From an uncultured Bacilli bacterium (GTDB lineage: Bacteria; Bacillota_I; Bacilli_A; RF39; UBA660): a DNA stretch of 22,041 bases. Below the pieces are notes generated by a model. That model did not search any database, was not told the origin of the DNA, and saw only the letters and a list, made by a program, of their open reading frames with translations. The stretch lies in NCBI GenBank assembly GCA_947630935.1, contig CANRJL010000003.1, positions 1 to 22,041 on the forward strand. Direction: 5' to 3'. Position numbers and translations under genes: made by a program. Position 1 is the stretch's first letter. The number at the start of each line of letters is the position of its first letter. Shown here one piece after another: positions 1 through 7,029 of the stretch.

Positions 1-572
1 TAAATAATACGATGCAAGGTATTTATCAAAACTGGGATACTAAAATGTTTAATGATTATTTAAAGAAATTTTCTCTCTTACCTAATAAGCAAATTAAAAC
101 TTTTTCTAAAGGAATGCGCAAAAAACTAGAAATAGCAACTTCTTTATCTCATCATCCCAAACTTTTAATATTAGATGAGCCAACTAGTGGACTTGACCCC
201 GTTGCCCGTGCAGAAATCATTCAAATATTTCAAAATTTTATCGAAAAAGATGATTGCTCTATTTTACTTTCTAGTCATATTACTACAGATTTAGAACATA
301 TTGCTGATTATATAACTTTTATCAATAATGGTTCGATTGTTTTATCTAAAACCACTAATGAATTATTAGATAAATATGGAATAGTGAAATGTAGCGAAAA
401 AGAGTTTATGAGTATTGCTAAAAAAGATTATATTAAGTATAAAAAATCAAAATATGAATATGAGGTATTAGTTCCTAATAAAAAAGAATTTAAAACAAAA
501 TATAATATTTCTGTAATTGATAAAATAACTTTAGATGACCTTATGGTTTTAATGATTAAGGGGGCAGAATAA
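1..572 (+). CDS. ABC transporter ATP-binding protein, ABC-2 exporter type (5' truncated)
   Basis: This is the C-terminal part of an ABC ATPase that energises the permease encoded immediately downstream. The reading frame is open to the left window edge, so the ATG at 12 is internal; the Walker A region, expected roughly 100 residues earlier, is outside the window. Visible parts, counted from the ATG at 12, are a divergent signature motif FSKGMRKKLEIA (residues 32-43), Walker B with D-loop LLILDEPTSGLD (51-62), and the switch histidine in LLSSH (85-89). The FSKGM form and the residues around it are typical of the BcrA/YtrB-like subfamily paired with small ABC-2 permeases. The stop codon overlaps the permease start (TAATG), so the two are translationally coupled. 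Substrate unknown; family assignment is confident. Confidence 0.93.
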   Translation, partial: NNTMQGIYQNWDTKMFNDYLKKFSLLPNKQIKTFSKGMRKKLEIATSLSHHPKLLILDEPTSGLDPVARAEIIQIFQNFIEKDDCSILLSSHITTDLEHIADYITFINNGSIVLSKTTNELLDKYGIVKCSEKEFMSIAKKDYIKYKKSKYEYEVLVPNKKEFKTKYNISVIDKITLDDLMVLMIKGAE

Positions 573-1204
573 TGATAGGCTTTATTAAAAAAGATTTAGC
601 AATGATTAAAAGTAATTTTAAAATACTAGGAGTATTAATTATTGTATATGCTATCATGGGTTTAATGAATAAAATGGATATATCATTTATCTTACCATTT
701 ATGTGTGTAATGATAATGATTTCATCATTTAGCTATGATAATTATAATAAATGGGATGCTTATGCTATTTCCCTACCTAATGGAAGGAAAAATAGTGTAA
801 AATCTAAATATATAACAACAATTTTAATGACTTTTATAGTTTCTATAATTACAATTATTTTATCTTTTATTATCTCATATATTAATACTAAAAATATTAA
901 CTATGAACAAACTTTAGTAACGATGTTTGGCACAATATTTGGCACCTTATTAGTTTTAACTATTATGTATCCAATAATTTATAAATTTGGTGTTGAAAAA
1001 GCACGAATTGGTATTTTTTTATTGGTATTTGGTATAGTTATTATTGGCAGTGTACTTATAAATTATATAGATTTATCAAACATTTTAAAATCTTTAGCCT
1101 TTTTAGAAAACTATTTAATGATTATTTTAATAATAATCGCGATTATTATGGTCTATGTATCATACAAAATATCAGCAAAAATATTTAATAAAAAAGAATT
1201 TTAG
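572..1204 (+). CDS. ABC-2 type transporter permease
   Basis: This 210-residue integral membrane protein is the membrane half of the exporter whose ATPase ends on its start codon. About six hydrophobic segments are visible: near residues 17-33, 37-53, 84-104, 116-136, 146-164 and 179-197. The soluble stretch after the second segment contains the pattern YDNYNKWDAYAISLP, which resembles the conserved YDE-x-SKWD-x-YA-x-SLP block of the ABC2_membrane_5 family (from memory). The upstream gene supplies the ribosome binding site (AAGGGGGCAGA just before the ATG). There is no clear terminator after it. Family is confident; the exported substrate cannot be told. Confidence 0.88.
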   Translation: MIGFIKKDLAMIKSNFKILGVLIIVYAIMGLMNKMDISFILPFMCVMIMISSFSYDNYNKWDAYAISLPNGRKNSVKSKYITTILMTFIVSIITIILSFIISYINTKNINYEQTLVTMFGTIFGTLLVLTIMYPIIYKFGVEKARIGIFLLVFGIVIIGSVLINYIDLSNILKSLAFLENYLMIILIIIAIIMVYVSYKISAKIFNKKEF

Positions 1205-1245
1205 TGTCCAAAACTTCCAAATTTAAATAATTTCGCGAACTTGTT

Positions 1246-1275
1246 TTTAAATATAGTTGAAAATAATGTTATACT
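1246..1275 (+). promoter_or_regulatory. Probable sigma-A promoter with extended -10, before the 805-residue gene
   Basis: An extended -10, TGtTATACT (1267-1275), lies 54 bases before the start codon at 1330. A weak -35 TTTAAA (1246-1251) lies 18 bases upstream of the -10. This separates the 1330 gene from the ABC transporter pair. Confidence 0.5.
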
Positions 1276-1329
1276 TATATCAGTAAACAAAAATAGAAAA
1301 AATAGCAACTAAGTGAAAAGGAGACTAAT

Positions 1330-3747
1330 ATGATGAGTGATTCTATTGTATATAATCGCGACAAAAAAAAGTTTATTGTATCTTCACAGATTCTCGAGAT
1401 AATAGAAAATTTATCTAAAAGAGATATGTCTTTTAAAAACGAGAGAAAAAAATTAACGACGGAATTTGATTCTTTTGATTTCAAAATTAGAATGAATAGT
1501 ATCATATCTCGGGCGATAATTAGTCTAAAATATTTACCTAATGAAGATAATGAAATTTCCTTTGATGTTACCAAGTTAAAAGACTTAGTTCAAAAATTTG
1601 AAGAATTATATCCGGAAAACAAGAGAGAAGAAAATTATCATTATCATTTTGAAAATTTAAGCGAAGACGTTCTCACTAATTTATTAGTTGTTATTAATGA
1701 TATCGAAAATGAAGAAAAAAAATTTTATTTAATTCGCGATTTAATGAATGCTAAAACTGATTGTGTCAAAAATATGGAATATTTTATGGATGATAAGTCA
1801 ATTGCAAATTGGCTAAATGAATACAATAATGCTATTAAAACTAGAGACATAAATAAAATGAAAACCATGATTATCCAAATTCAAAATATGATATTACAAG
1901 AATGGAATAATTACTTTATAAACCCTGAAAATATGAATGATGATAATTTTTGCTTTATTGGTCATAGTACAAATTCGACTAAATTTGTTGGCGAATTTTA
2001 TAGTAATTATGTCTCGGCATCGGTATATACACCAGATTTGACTGATACATATAGAGGTGGATATGGTTTAATTTTTGCACCTAAAAATATTGTTGGTGCA
2101 AGTAGTAAAGATATGTATGTTGATAATTATGTTAATAATGATGAATCTATTTTATCCTATAGTTCAGTTCCCAAAATTGACCATCCTAAAAAAGTAATAG
2201 CTGAAGCAACAAAACAAAAAGAAGAAAATTTGAATAATAGTAATGCTAAAAAAACATATAGTGAGGTTGTTTTTAAGACCTTTGAACCTATTGGCATATT
2301 TTGTTTTACTGATGGTTCAAAACAGTTTAATTGGAATCAAATATCTGCTGAAAAATTGCAAGAATCTTTTCCTGATTTAAAAATTCATAGTTTTGATGTT
2401 TTAAAAAAGAAAAAGGGAAAAGATTTAATTGAAGCTAAAACTAAATTATTAAATAGTATACAATTAAAAATAAACCCTAATGCATATGTAATAAATGCGA
2501 ATATGTTAGATAGATTTGATTATTTTTTTAAACAATTTGATAAATTAAAGCAATCTAAAGAATATGATGAAAATATGATTAAAGAAATATTTGAACATAA
2601 TAGAAAAATGCTTTCGCCTTTTGAGACTAACCCAGATGAATTATTTAATGGCAAATTTAATGATGATGAAATTAAATATATATTAAGAAAAAATTATAAA
2701 TATAATTTAGATGATATTCTTGCTGGTAAAGCCCGAGGTTTTATTTTAAATAATTTAAAACAATTATTGCCATACAAAACTAAAATATCTGAAATGTTTG
2801 AGGGTTTAGATGTCTTAATAGATATATTGCAAAGAATTGATGTGACAGATGAAATGATGGCTGAAATAAACAGCATAAAACCTTTAAGCTTAGCGATAAT
2901 TTCCAAAAATCTTGCTTCTAAATTAATTGATTATGCTAATTCTAAAGAACAAGAGCTTAAAAATAGCTTATCAGAATATGAAGCTAAATATAAAAAGTTA
3001 GTTACTGAATTAAAACAAAGAACTCTATTAGAAGAGCAACATCAATATCATAGTGAAATTAATGCAAATAAGTATTTCTTTGCTATGCTAAAACAAGATT
3101 ATCAAGAGTTAATGACCGAAATAAAAAAAGAAAATTTATCTGGAATAGAATTAAAATTAAAACTTCAAAAATTATCAAGTGAAATGGCCAAATTAACCCA
3201 AAGAAATTTAGTGAATTCAGTAAAACAATATAATGATACCCCAGAACATCAAGAATACGAAAAAGCTCTTGAAGAAATAAATCTAAATGTTAGCGTTTTA
3301 TCAAAACATTCTCTATTAAATAGAAAAAAAATTAAAAAAGAAAAGAAGAAATTACGATATTTTACTAACAAAAATCAAGAAGAACAAAGTAAATTTGCAG
3401 AAGCCAAAGCTAAAGAAAATGCTAGCAAATTAAACGATTTAAATGAAGAAATTGCAAACATCAAAAAATTAATTGCCCATAATAAAGAAGAAAGCCAAAG
3501 ATTAAATGACCAATTAATAACATTACAAGATAATATTAAAACCCGTTTTAAATGTGATACAATTGAACAAGTTGCCTCAAAAATTCAAGAAAGTGACCAA
3601 TTTCTGGAACAATATGATATATCTAATTCTGTCTGGTTAATTGAACTACAATATAAAATTGAACAATTAAACAGGATGATAGTTCAACAACAAGAATCGT
3701 TAAAAGACGTTCAAGAAGAAAAAGAAGTTATTTCAAGAGGAATGTAA
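1330..3747 (+). CDS. Large cytoplasmic coiled-coil protein of unknown function
   Basis: I do not recognise this 805-residue protein by name. It has no signal peptide or membrane segment. Residues 1-205 look helical and charged. Residues about 208-330 look globular and rich in beta-strand patterns: FIGHSTNS (209-216), TYRGGYGLIF (240-249), NIVGASSKDM, and YSEVVFKTFEPIGIF (310-324). The order GH...GYG...SEVV (H212, Y245, E312) loosely resembles the H-Y-E pattern of ADP-ribosyltransferase folds; this is inference only. Residues about 530-800 are lysine/glutamate-rich heptad-like sequence, almost certainly coiled coil. An AAAGGAG ribosome binding site (1317-1323) precedes tandem ATGs at 1330 and 1333; either may be used. 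It has its own promoter and a weak hairpin after it, so it is probably monocistronic. Base composition matches the surroundings, with no sign of recent transfer. Confidence 0.85.
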   Translation: MMSDSIVYNRDKKKFIVSSQILEIIENLSKRDMSFKNERKKLTTEFDSFDFKIRMNSIISRAIISLKYLPNEDNEISFDVTKLKDLVQKFEELYPENKREENYHYHFENLSEDVLTNLLVVINDIENEEKKFYLIRDLMNAKTDCVKNMEYFMDDKSIANWLNEYNNAIKTRDINKMKTMIIQIQNMILQEWNNYFINPENMNDDNFCFIGHSTNSTKFVGEFYSNYVSASVYTPDLTDTYRGGYGLIFAPKNIVGASSKDMYVDNYVNNDESILSYSSVPKIDHPKKVIAEATKQKEENLNNSNAKKTYSEVVFKTFEPIGIFCFTDGSKQFNWNQISAEKLQESFPDLKIHSFDVLKKKKGKDLIEAKTKLLNSIQLKINPNAYVINANMLDRFDYFFKQFDKLKQSKEYDENMIKEIFEHNRKMLSPFETNPDELFNGKFNDDEIKYILRKNYKYNLDDILAGKARGFILNNLKQLLPYKTKISEMFEGLDVLIDILQRIDVTDEMMAEINSIKPLSLAIISKNLASKLIDYANSKEQELKNSLSEYEAKYKKLVTELKQRTLLEEQHQYHSEINANKYFFAMLKQDYQELMTEIKKENLSGIELKLKLQKLSSEMAKLTQRNLVNSVKQYNDTPEHQEYEKALEEINLNVSVLSKHSLLNRKKIKKEKKKLRYFTNKNQEEQSKFAEAKAKENASKLNDLNEEIANIKKLIAHNKEESQRLNDQLITLQDNIKTRFKCDTIEQVASKIQESDQFLEQYDISNSVWLIELQYKIEQLNRMIVQQQESLKDVQEEKEVISRGM

Positions 3748-3753
3748 AAAATA

Positions 3754-3780
3754 ATAGTTAAACTAACTATAATTTATATT
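3754..3780 (+). terminator. Possible weak terminator after the 805-residue gene
   Basis: A 7-bp stem ATAGTTA / TAACTAT (3754-3760 and 3764-3770) with a 3-base loop follows the stop codon. It is followed by an A/T-rich tract that becomes a T-run only about 10 bases later. The stem is weak (mostly A:T), so this is tentative. Confidence 0.3.
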
Positions 3781-3824
3781 TTTTAACATAATTACTCAAT
3801 TGATTTTGGATACATTATTTAGAA

Positions 3825-3879
3825 TTTTGGCAAGTTGCTTCAGTAAAAAAAGTAGAAAAAATTAAAATACTTGCCAAAA
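3825..3879. repeat. 11-bp perfect inverted repeat overlapping a promoter
   Basis: TTTTGGCAAGT (3825-3835) and ACTTGCCAAAA (3869-3879) are perfect reverse complements separated by 33 bases. The right arm contains the -35 hexamer (TTGCCA, 3871-3876) of the promoter for the gene at 3999. It could be a split operator, or the arms of a long RNA hairpin from upstream transcription. No coding sequence lies across it. Confidence 0.6.
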
Positions 3880-3900
3880 AAATATTATATGCGATACAAT
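3871..3900 (+). promoter_or_regulatory. Probable sigma-A promoter for the gene at 3999
   Basis: TTGCCA (3871-3876), an 18-base spacer and TACAAT (3895-3900) each match the consensus hexamers at five of six positions. Transcription would start near 3907, giving a leader of about 90 bases. The -35 sits inside the right arm of the inverted repeat at 3825-3879. Confidence 0.6.
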
Positions 3901-3998
3901 TTCCTTAAGGTGTAATTTTTCTAAAATTAATATCAAATAAAATCGAACTTTGTGCTAATTAAACTAAAAATAAAAAACCAGAGAGGACTGATTATCTT

Positions 3999-4394
3999 AT
4001 GTCAAAGAAGCCATATATTTTAATAATTATTATAATTTTTATTTTGCTGTTAATCTTTTTTTCCTTTTTTATGTTTTCTAAGAAAAACAAAACTATTGAA
4101 AAAATTTTAAACATTGACATGAATAATATAGCTTATATAAAAGTTGGCAATTCATTAGCACAAGATGATGATTATCCAGTTGCCAATTTTATTTCAACTT
4201 ATAAAAATGCCGAATTTAAGAAAGTAAACCAAGATATTGGCAACACTGCTCATCTTTATTATGTTTGTTATAATGCTCAAAATGAAGTTTTATTTACCTT
4301 AGTAGAAATTGGAAATCAAAATTTAGTGTTTTTAAAAAAAGGAATATTTAATATTAATGATAAAGACAATTATTTATATCAATTAATAGCCTAA
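3999..4394 (+). CDS. Small membrane-anchored protein of unknown function
   Basis: This 131-residue protein has one N-terminal hydrophobic segment (about residues 7-27) after a short positively charged start, then SKKNK. The remaining ~100 residues should therefore lie outside the membrane. There is no lipobox cysteine. The outer part has alternating beta-like strands with three Asn/Ile-rich stretches and resembles nothing I can name. An AGAGAGGA ribosome binding site lies about 10 bases before the ATG. It is flanked by its own promoter and a good terminator, so it is monocistronic. Confidence 0.75.
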   Translation: MSKKPYILIIIIIFILLLIFFSFFMFSKKNKTIEKILNIDMNNIAYIKVGNSLAQDDDYPVANFISTYKNAEFKKVNQDIGNTAHLYYVCYNAQNEVLFTLVEIGNQNLVFLKKGIFNINDKDNYLYQLIA

Positions 4395-4397
4395 TTT

Positions 4398-4427
4398 AAA
4401 ATCAGCACCAGACAATGCTGATTTTTT
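4398..4427 (+). terminator. Rho-independent terminator
   Basis: A 10-bp stem AAAATCAGCA / TGCTGATTTT (4398-4407 and 4416-4425) with loop CCAGACAA is followed by further T residues. It starts four bases after the stop codon of the 3999 gene. Confidence 0.9.
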
Positions 4428-4458
4428 AATTAACTAAGCCAAGAATTAATCTATATCA

Positions 4459-4487
4459 TTGACCAAAATTATTGCATGCGTTATAAT
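4459..4487 (+). promoter_or_regulatory. Near-consensus sigma-A promoter
   Basis: TTGACC (4459-4464), a 17-base spacer and a perfect TATAAT (4482-4487) form one of the best promoters in the window. Transcription would start near 4494. A start codon upstream of that point is therefore excluded for the following gene. Confidence 0.8.
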
Positions 4488-4555
4488 TGCGTCAAATAAT
4501 AGTTGCGAAAATGCAAAAGCTTATAAGCTTAGTTATGGCAGGTGATAAAAATAAA

Positions 4556-4942
4556 ATGAAGAAATTATCAGTATCAATTATTATCCTCTTCTTTTCCCTT
4601 TTTTTCCTTTCCCTCGCACGCCTTCAAGAGTTTATAACCATTGGTAGAGAAATTGTCTATACTTATCAAATTAATGGCTTTTTCTTTGCGTTTATTGGCC
4701 TATCTTTATCATTAATATTAAATATTTTTTCCATAAAATCTAAATTAATTGTAATTATTATTAATCTTATTCCTTTAATAGGCTATTTATATACAGCTAT
4801 TTCCTGCATTTTCTTATTCCAAGATAAAAATTTAGATTATTTAGCAATTAGACTAACTACAGGTGCTTATATCTATTTAATTTCCTTTTGCTTATGGCTA
4901 ATAAGTGTGATAACTACCATAATTAAAAAGAAGAATTTATAA
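4556..4942 (+). CDS. Small four-helix membrane protein of unknown function
   Basis: The 128-residue product from this start has four hydrophobic segments (about residues 5-22, 41-58, 65-89 and 101-122) and a basic C-terminal tail, KKKNL. I do not recognise the family. The frame is open upstream to a TTG at 4487, but that codon overlaps the promoter -10, so it cannot be the start. ATGs at 4511 and 4535 have no ribosome binding site, whereas AGGTGAT (4540-4546), complementary to the 16S 3' end, lies before the ATG at 4556. The leader contains a perfect 14-bp palindrome, AAGCTTATAAGCTT (4517-4530), which could form a small hairpin. No terminator is visible before prfB. Confidence 0.7.
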   Translation: MKKLSVSIIILFFSLFFLSLARLQEFITIGREIVYTYQINGFFFAFIGLSLSLILNIFSIKSKLIVIIINLIPLIGYLYTAISCIFLFQDKNLDYLAIRLTTGAYIYLISFCLWLISVITTIIKKKNL

Positions 4943-4981
4943 AAATAATCATTTATCTCTTTTAAATTTTGGAAAAATCGC

Positions 4982-4987
4982 TATAAT
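4982..4987 (+). promoter_or_regulatory. Probable -10 element for prfB
   Basis: A perfect TATAAT lies 22 bases before the prfB start codon. No good -35 hexamer is found at 16-18 bases upstream, so only the -10 is called. Transcription would start near 4994. Confidence 0.45.
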
Positions 4988-5009
4988 TAAAATAAAGAAA
5001 GGAAAAAAT

Positions 5010-6099
5010 ATGAAAAAAGATTTAGAGATTAAATGGCAAGAATTACTTTCCAAATTAAAAGTAATTGGGAGGTCTCTTTGACTTAGATAAAAAAAATGAC
5101 CAAATTAAAGAATTAGAAGCCATTCAAAATAAAGAAGATTTCTGGCTAGATATTAATGAAGCTACCAAAATAAATAAAAAAATTACTACTTTAAAAAAGG
5201 AACTAGAAGAGTATCAAACTCTTTATAATACAGTAGTGGATAACTTAGAACTTATCAACATTGTTGAAGAAAAAGACTTAATTGAAATAAATAAAGAGTT
5301 ATCAACAACCGCAGATAAAATCGCGTCTTTGGAAGTTAAAACATTACTAAATGGCGAATGGGACGATTATAGTTGTTATTTAGAAATTCATCCTGGAGCA
5401 GGTGGTACTGAATCTTGTGACTGGGCAAGTATGTTACTTCGAATGTATGAAAGATTTTGTGAAAAAAATAATTATACATATGAAATCATTGAAGAACAAA
5501 AAGGAGAAGAAGCAGGAATTAAAAGTGCAACTCTTTTAATAAGTGGGGAATATGCCTATGGCTATTTCAAAAGAGAAAAAGGCGTCCATCGTCTAGTTAG
5601 AATATCGCCATTTGATGCCGGCAAAAGAAGACATACTTCTTTTGCGTCAGTAAGTGTTACTCCACAAATCAATCAAGAAGTAGATTTAGATATTAAAGAA
5701 AGTGATTTAAAAATAGATGTTTATCATTCTAGTGGTGCTGGTGGTCAATCAGTTAATACTTCCAATAGTGCAGTTAGAATAACTCATTTGCCTACTAAAA
5801 CCGTAGTAACCTGTCAGAATGAACGAAGTCAATTAAAAAATAAAGAACAAGCATTAAAATTATTAAAAAGTAAATTATATCAAAAAGAAATTGAAAAAAA
5901 AGAAGAAAAATTAAATATTCTCAAAGGAACAGAAGCCAATATTGACTTTGGTAGTCAAATTAGGAATTATGTCCTAGAACCATATAAACAAGTAAAAGAT
6001 TTAAGAAGTGGCTATGTAACTAGTAATGCTGAAAAAGTATTAGATGGGGATATTTTAGAAATTATGAAATCTTTATTAAAAGAGGGTAACTATGAGTGA
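5010..6099 (+). CDS. prfB: Peptide chain release factor 2 (programmed +1 frameshift)
   Basis: RF2 recognises UGA and UAA stop codons in the ribosomal A site and triggers peptidyl-tRNA hydrolysis. Translation begins at the ATG at 5010, with GAAAGGA just upstream. After 23 codons it meets an in-frame TGA (5079-5081). A +1 shift at CTT TGA C joins it to the long downstream frame, giving 362 residues, the usual RF2 length. In the shifted product the anticodon-like tripeptide SPF is at 199-201 and the catalytic GGQ at 244-246 (context SSGAGGQSVN). The N-terminal ~90 residues are the expected helical domain. The coding sequence is join(5010..5078, 5080..6099). The 3' end overlaps the next gene by 8 bases. 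Assignment is certain; an annotation starting at the TTG at 5065 would be wrong. Confidence 0.97.
5067..5082 (+). promoter_or_regulatory. RF2 programmed +1 frameshift site
   Basis: The sequence is GGGAGG TCT CTT TGA C: a Shine-Dalgarno-like GGGAGG, three bases, the slippery CTT, the UGA stop, then C. It has the same architecture as the known RF2 autoregulatory frameshift site. Low RF2 slows termination at UGA and favours slippage from CTT to TTT, which raises RF2 synthesis. Confidence 0.95.
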
Positions 6100-6973
6100 A
6101 AAAGTAAAACGTTATACCGTTGTTTTAATAGGTATTTTTTTGCTAGCATTTAGCTTTACAATATTTCAAGCTCCCAATAATTTTGCCTCAGGTGGAGTTT
6201 CTGGCCTTGCCGTTATCATTCATAAAGTATTAAACATTAATGAAAGTAGCTTTATTTTTATTATAAATATGTTTCTACTTTTATTAAGTTATCAACAATT
6301 TGGTAAAGAAGCTACCAAAAATACCATAATTGGTTCTATTCTTTACCCAATAATAATTGAACTTACAAGTTATTTAAGTCAATTTATAATTTTAGAAAAC
6401 TTTGACCTTTTATTAATTGCTGTTATTGCCGGAATTATAAGTGGCATTGGTGGTGGTTTAGTATATAAAAATGGTTTTACAACAGGTGGAACTGATATTT
6501 TAAATTTATTTCTTGAAAAAAAATTGAAAATTCCTATGGATAAAGCTATTTTAACAATTGATGGTATAATAGTTTTAACATCAGCAATTATCTTTGGTAT
6601 TCCCACTATGATTTATTCTTTAATAACTCTTGTTATTTCTAGTTATATTTCTAATCGAACCCTTTTAGAACAATATCAAAATAAAGTTTTCTATATTCAT
6701 ACAAAAAAAGTTACAGCCATAAAAGATTATTTAATAAATAATTTTTCCTATGATGTTACTATTTTAAATTCTATCGGAGGATACACTAAAAAAAATCAAA
6801 AAATAATTATGTGTAGTGTAAAAACAAAAGATTATTATATAATTAAAGAAGGAATTTTGTATATTGACCCTGATTCTTTTATAATAATTACTGATTCTTA
6901 TGAGCAAAAAAATGCTAATAAAACCATTCATCAGCATAAAATTAACACTCAAGATATTAAAGTGCTAAAATAA
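6092..6973 (+). CDS. YitT family membrane protein (DUF161 plus DUF2179 domains)
   Basis: This 293-residue protein has an N-terminal membrane region with about five or six hydrophobic segments through residue 190. It holds the family's glycine-rich block, seen here as ASGGVSGLAV near the N-terminus and FTTGGTDI near 128-135. A soluble C-terminal domain of about 90 residues contains GGYTKK and a terminal IDPDSFIIITD, characteristic of the DUF2179 domain of YitT/YqfU-type proteins. The molecular role of the family is not settled. It starts inside the last codons of prfB (8-base overlap) with AGAGGG five bases upstream, so it is co-transcribed and probably coupled to prfB. A new promoter begins three bases after its stop. 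Confidence 0.92.
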   Translation: MSEKVKRYTVVLIGIFLLAFSFTIFQAPNNFASGGVSGLAVIIHKVLNINESSFIFIINMFLLLLSYQQFGKEATKNTIIGSILYPIIIELTSYLSQFIILENFDLLLIAVIAGIISGIGGGLVYKNGFTTGGTDILNLFLEKKLKIPMDKAILTIDGIIVLTSAIIFGIPTMIYSLITLVISSYISNRTLLEQYQNKVFYIHTKKVTAIKDYLINNFSYDVTILNSIGGYTKKNQKIIMCSVKTKDYYIIKEGILYIDPDSFIIITDSYEQKNANKTIHQHKINTQDIKVLK

Positions 6974-6975
6974 GC

Positions 6976-7004
6976 TTGCATAATTTATTAGTTCTTGTTA
7001 CAAT
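6976..7004 (+). promoter_or_regulatory. Sigma-A promoter for tilS-ftsH
   Basis: TTGCAT (6976-6981), a 17-base spacer and TACAAT (6999-7004), preceded by TGt, make a strong extended -10 promoter. Transcription would start near 7011, about 20 bases before the tilS start codon. Confidence 0.75.
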
Positions 7005-7029
7005 AAAGCTGTTTTAAAGAGGCGGTTTC

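Noticed and set aside
1275..1574. 99-codon minus-strand ORF opposite the start of the 805-residue gene
   Set aside because: It lies in antisense to a well-supported gene, has no ribosome binding site, and its hydrophobic composition follows from the complementary Lys/Asp/Glu-rich coding strand.
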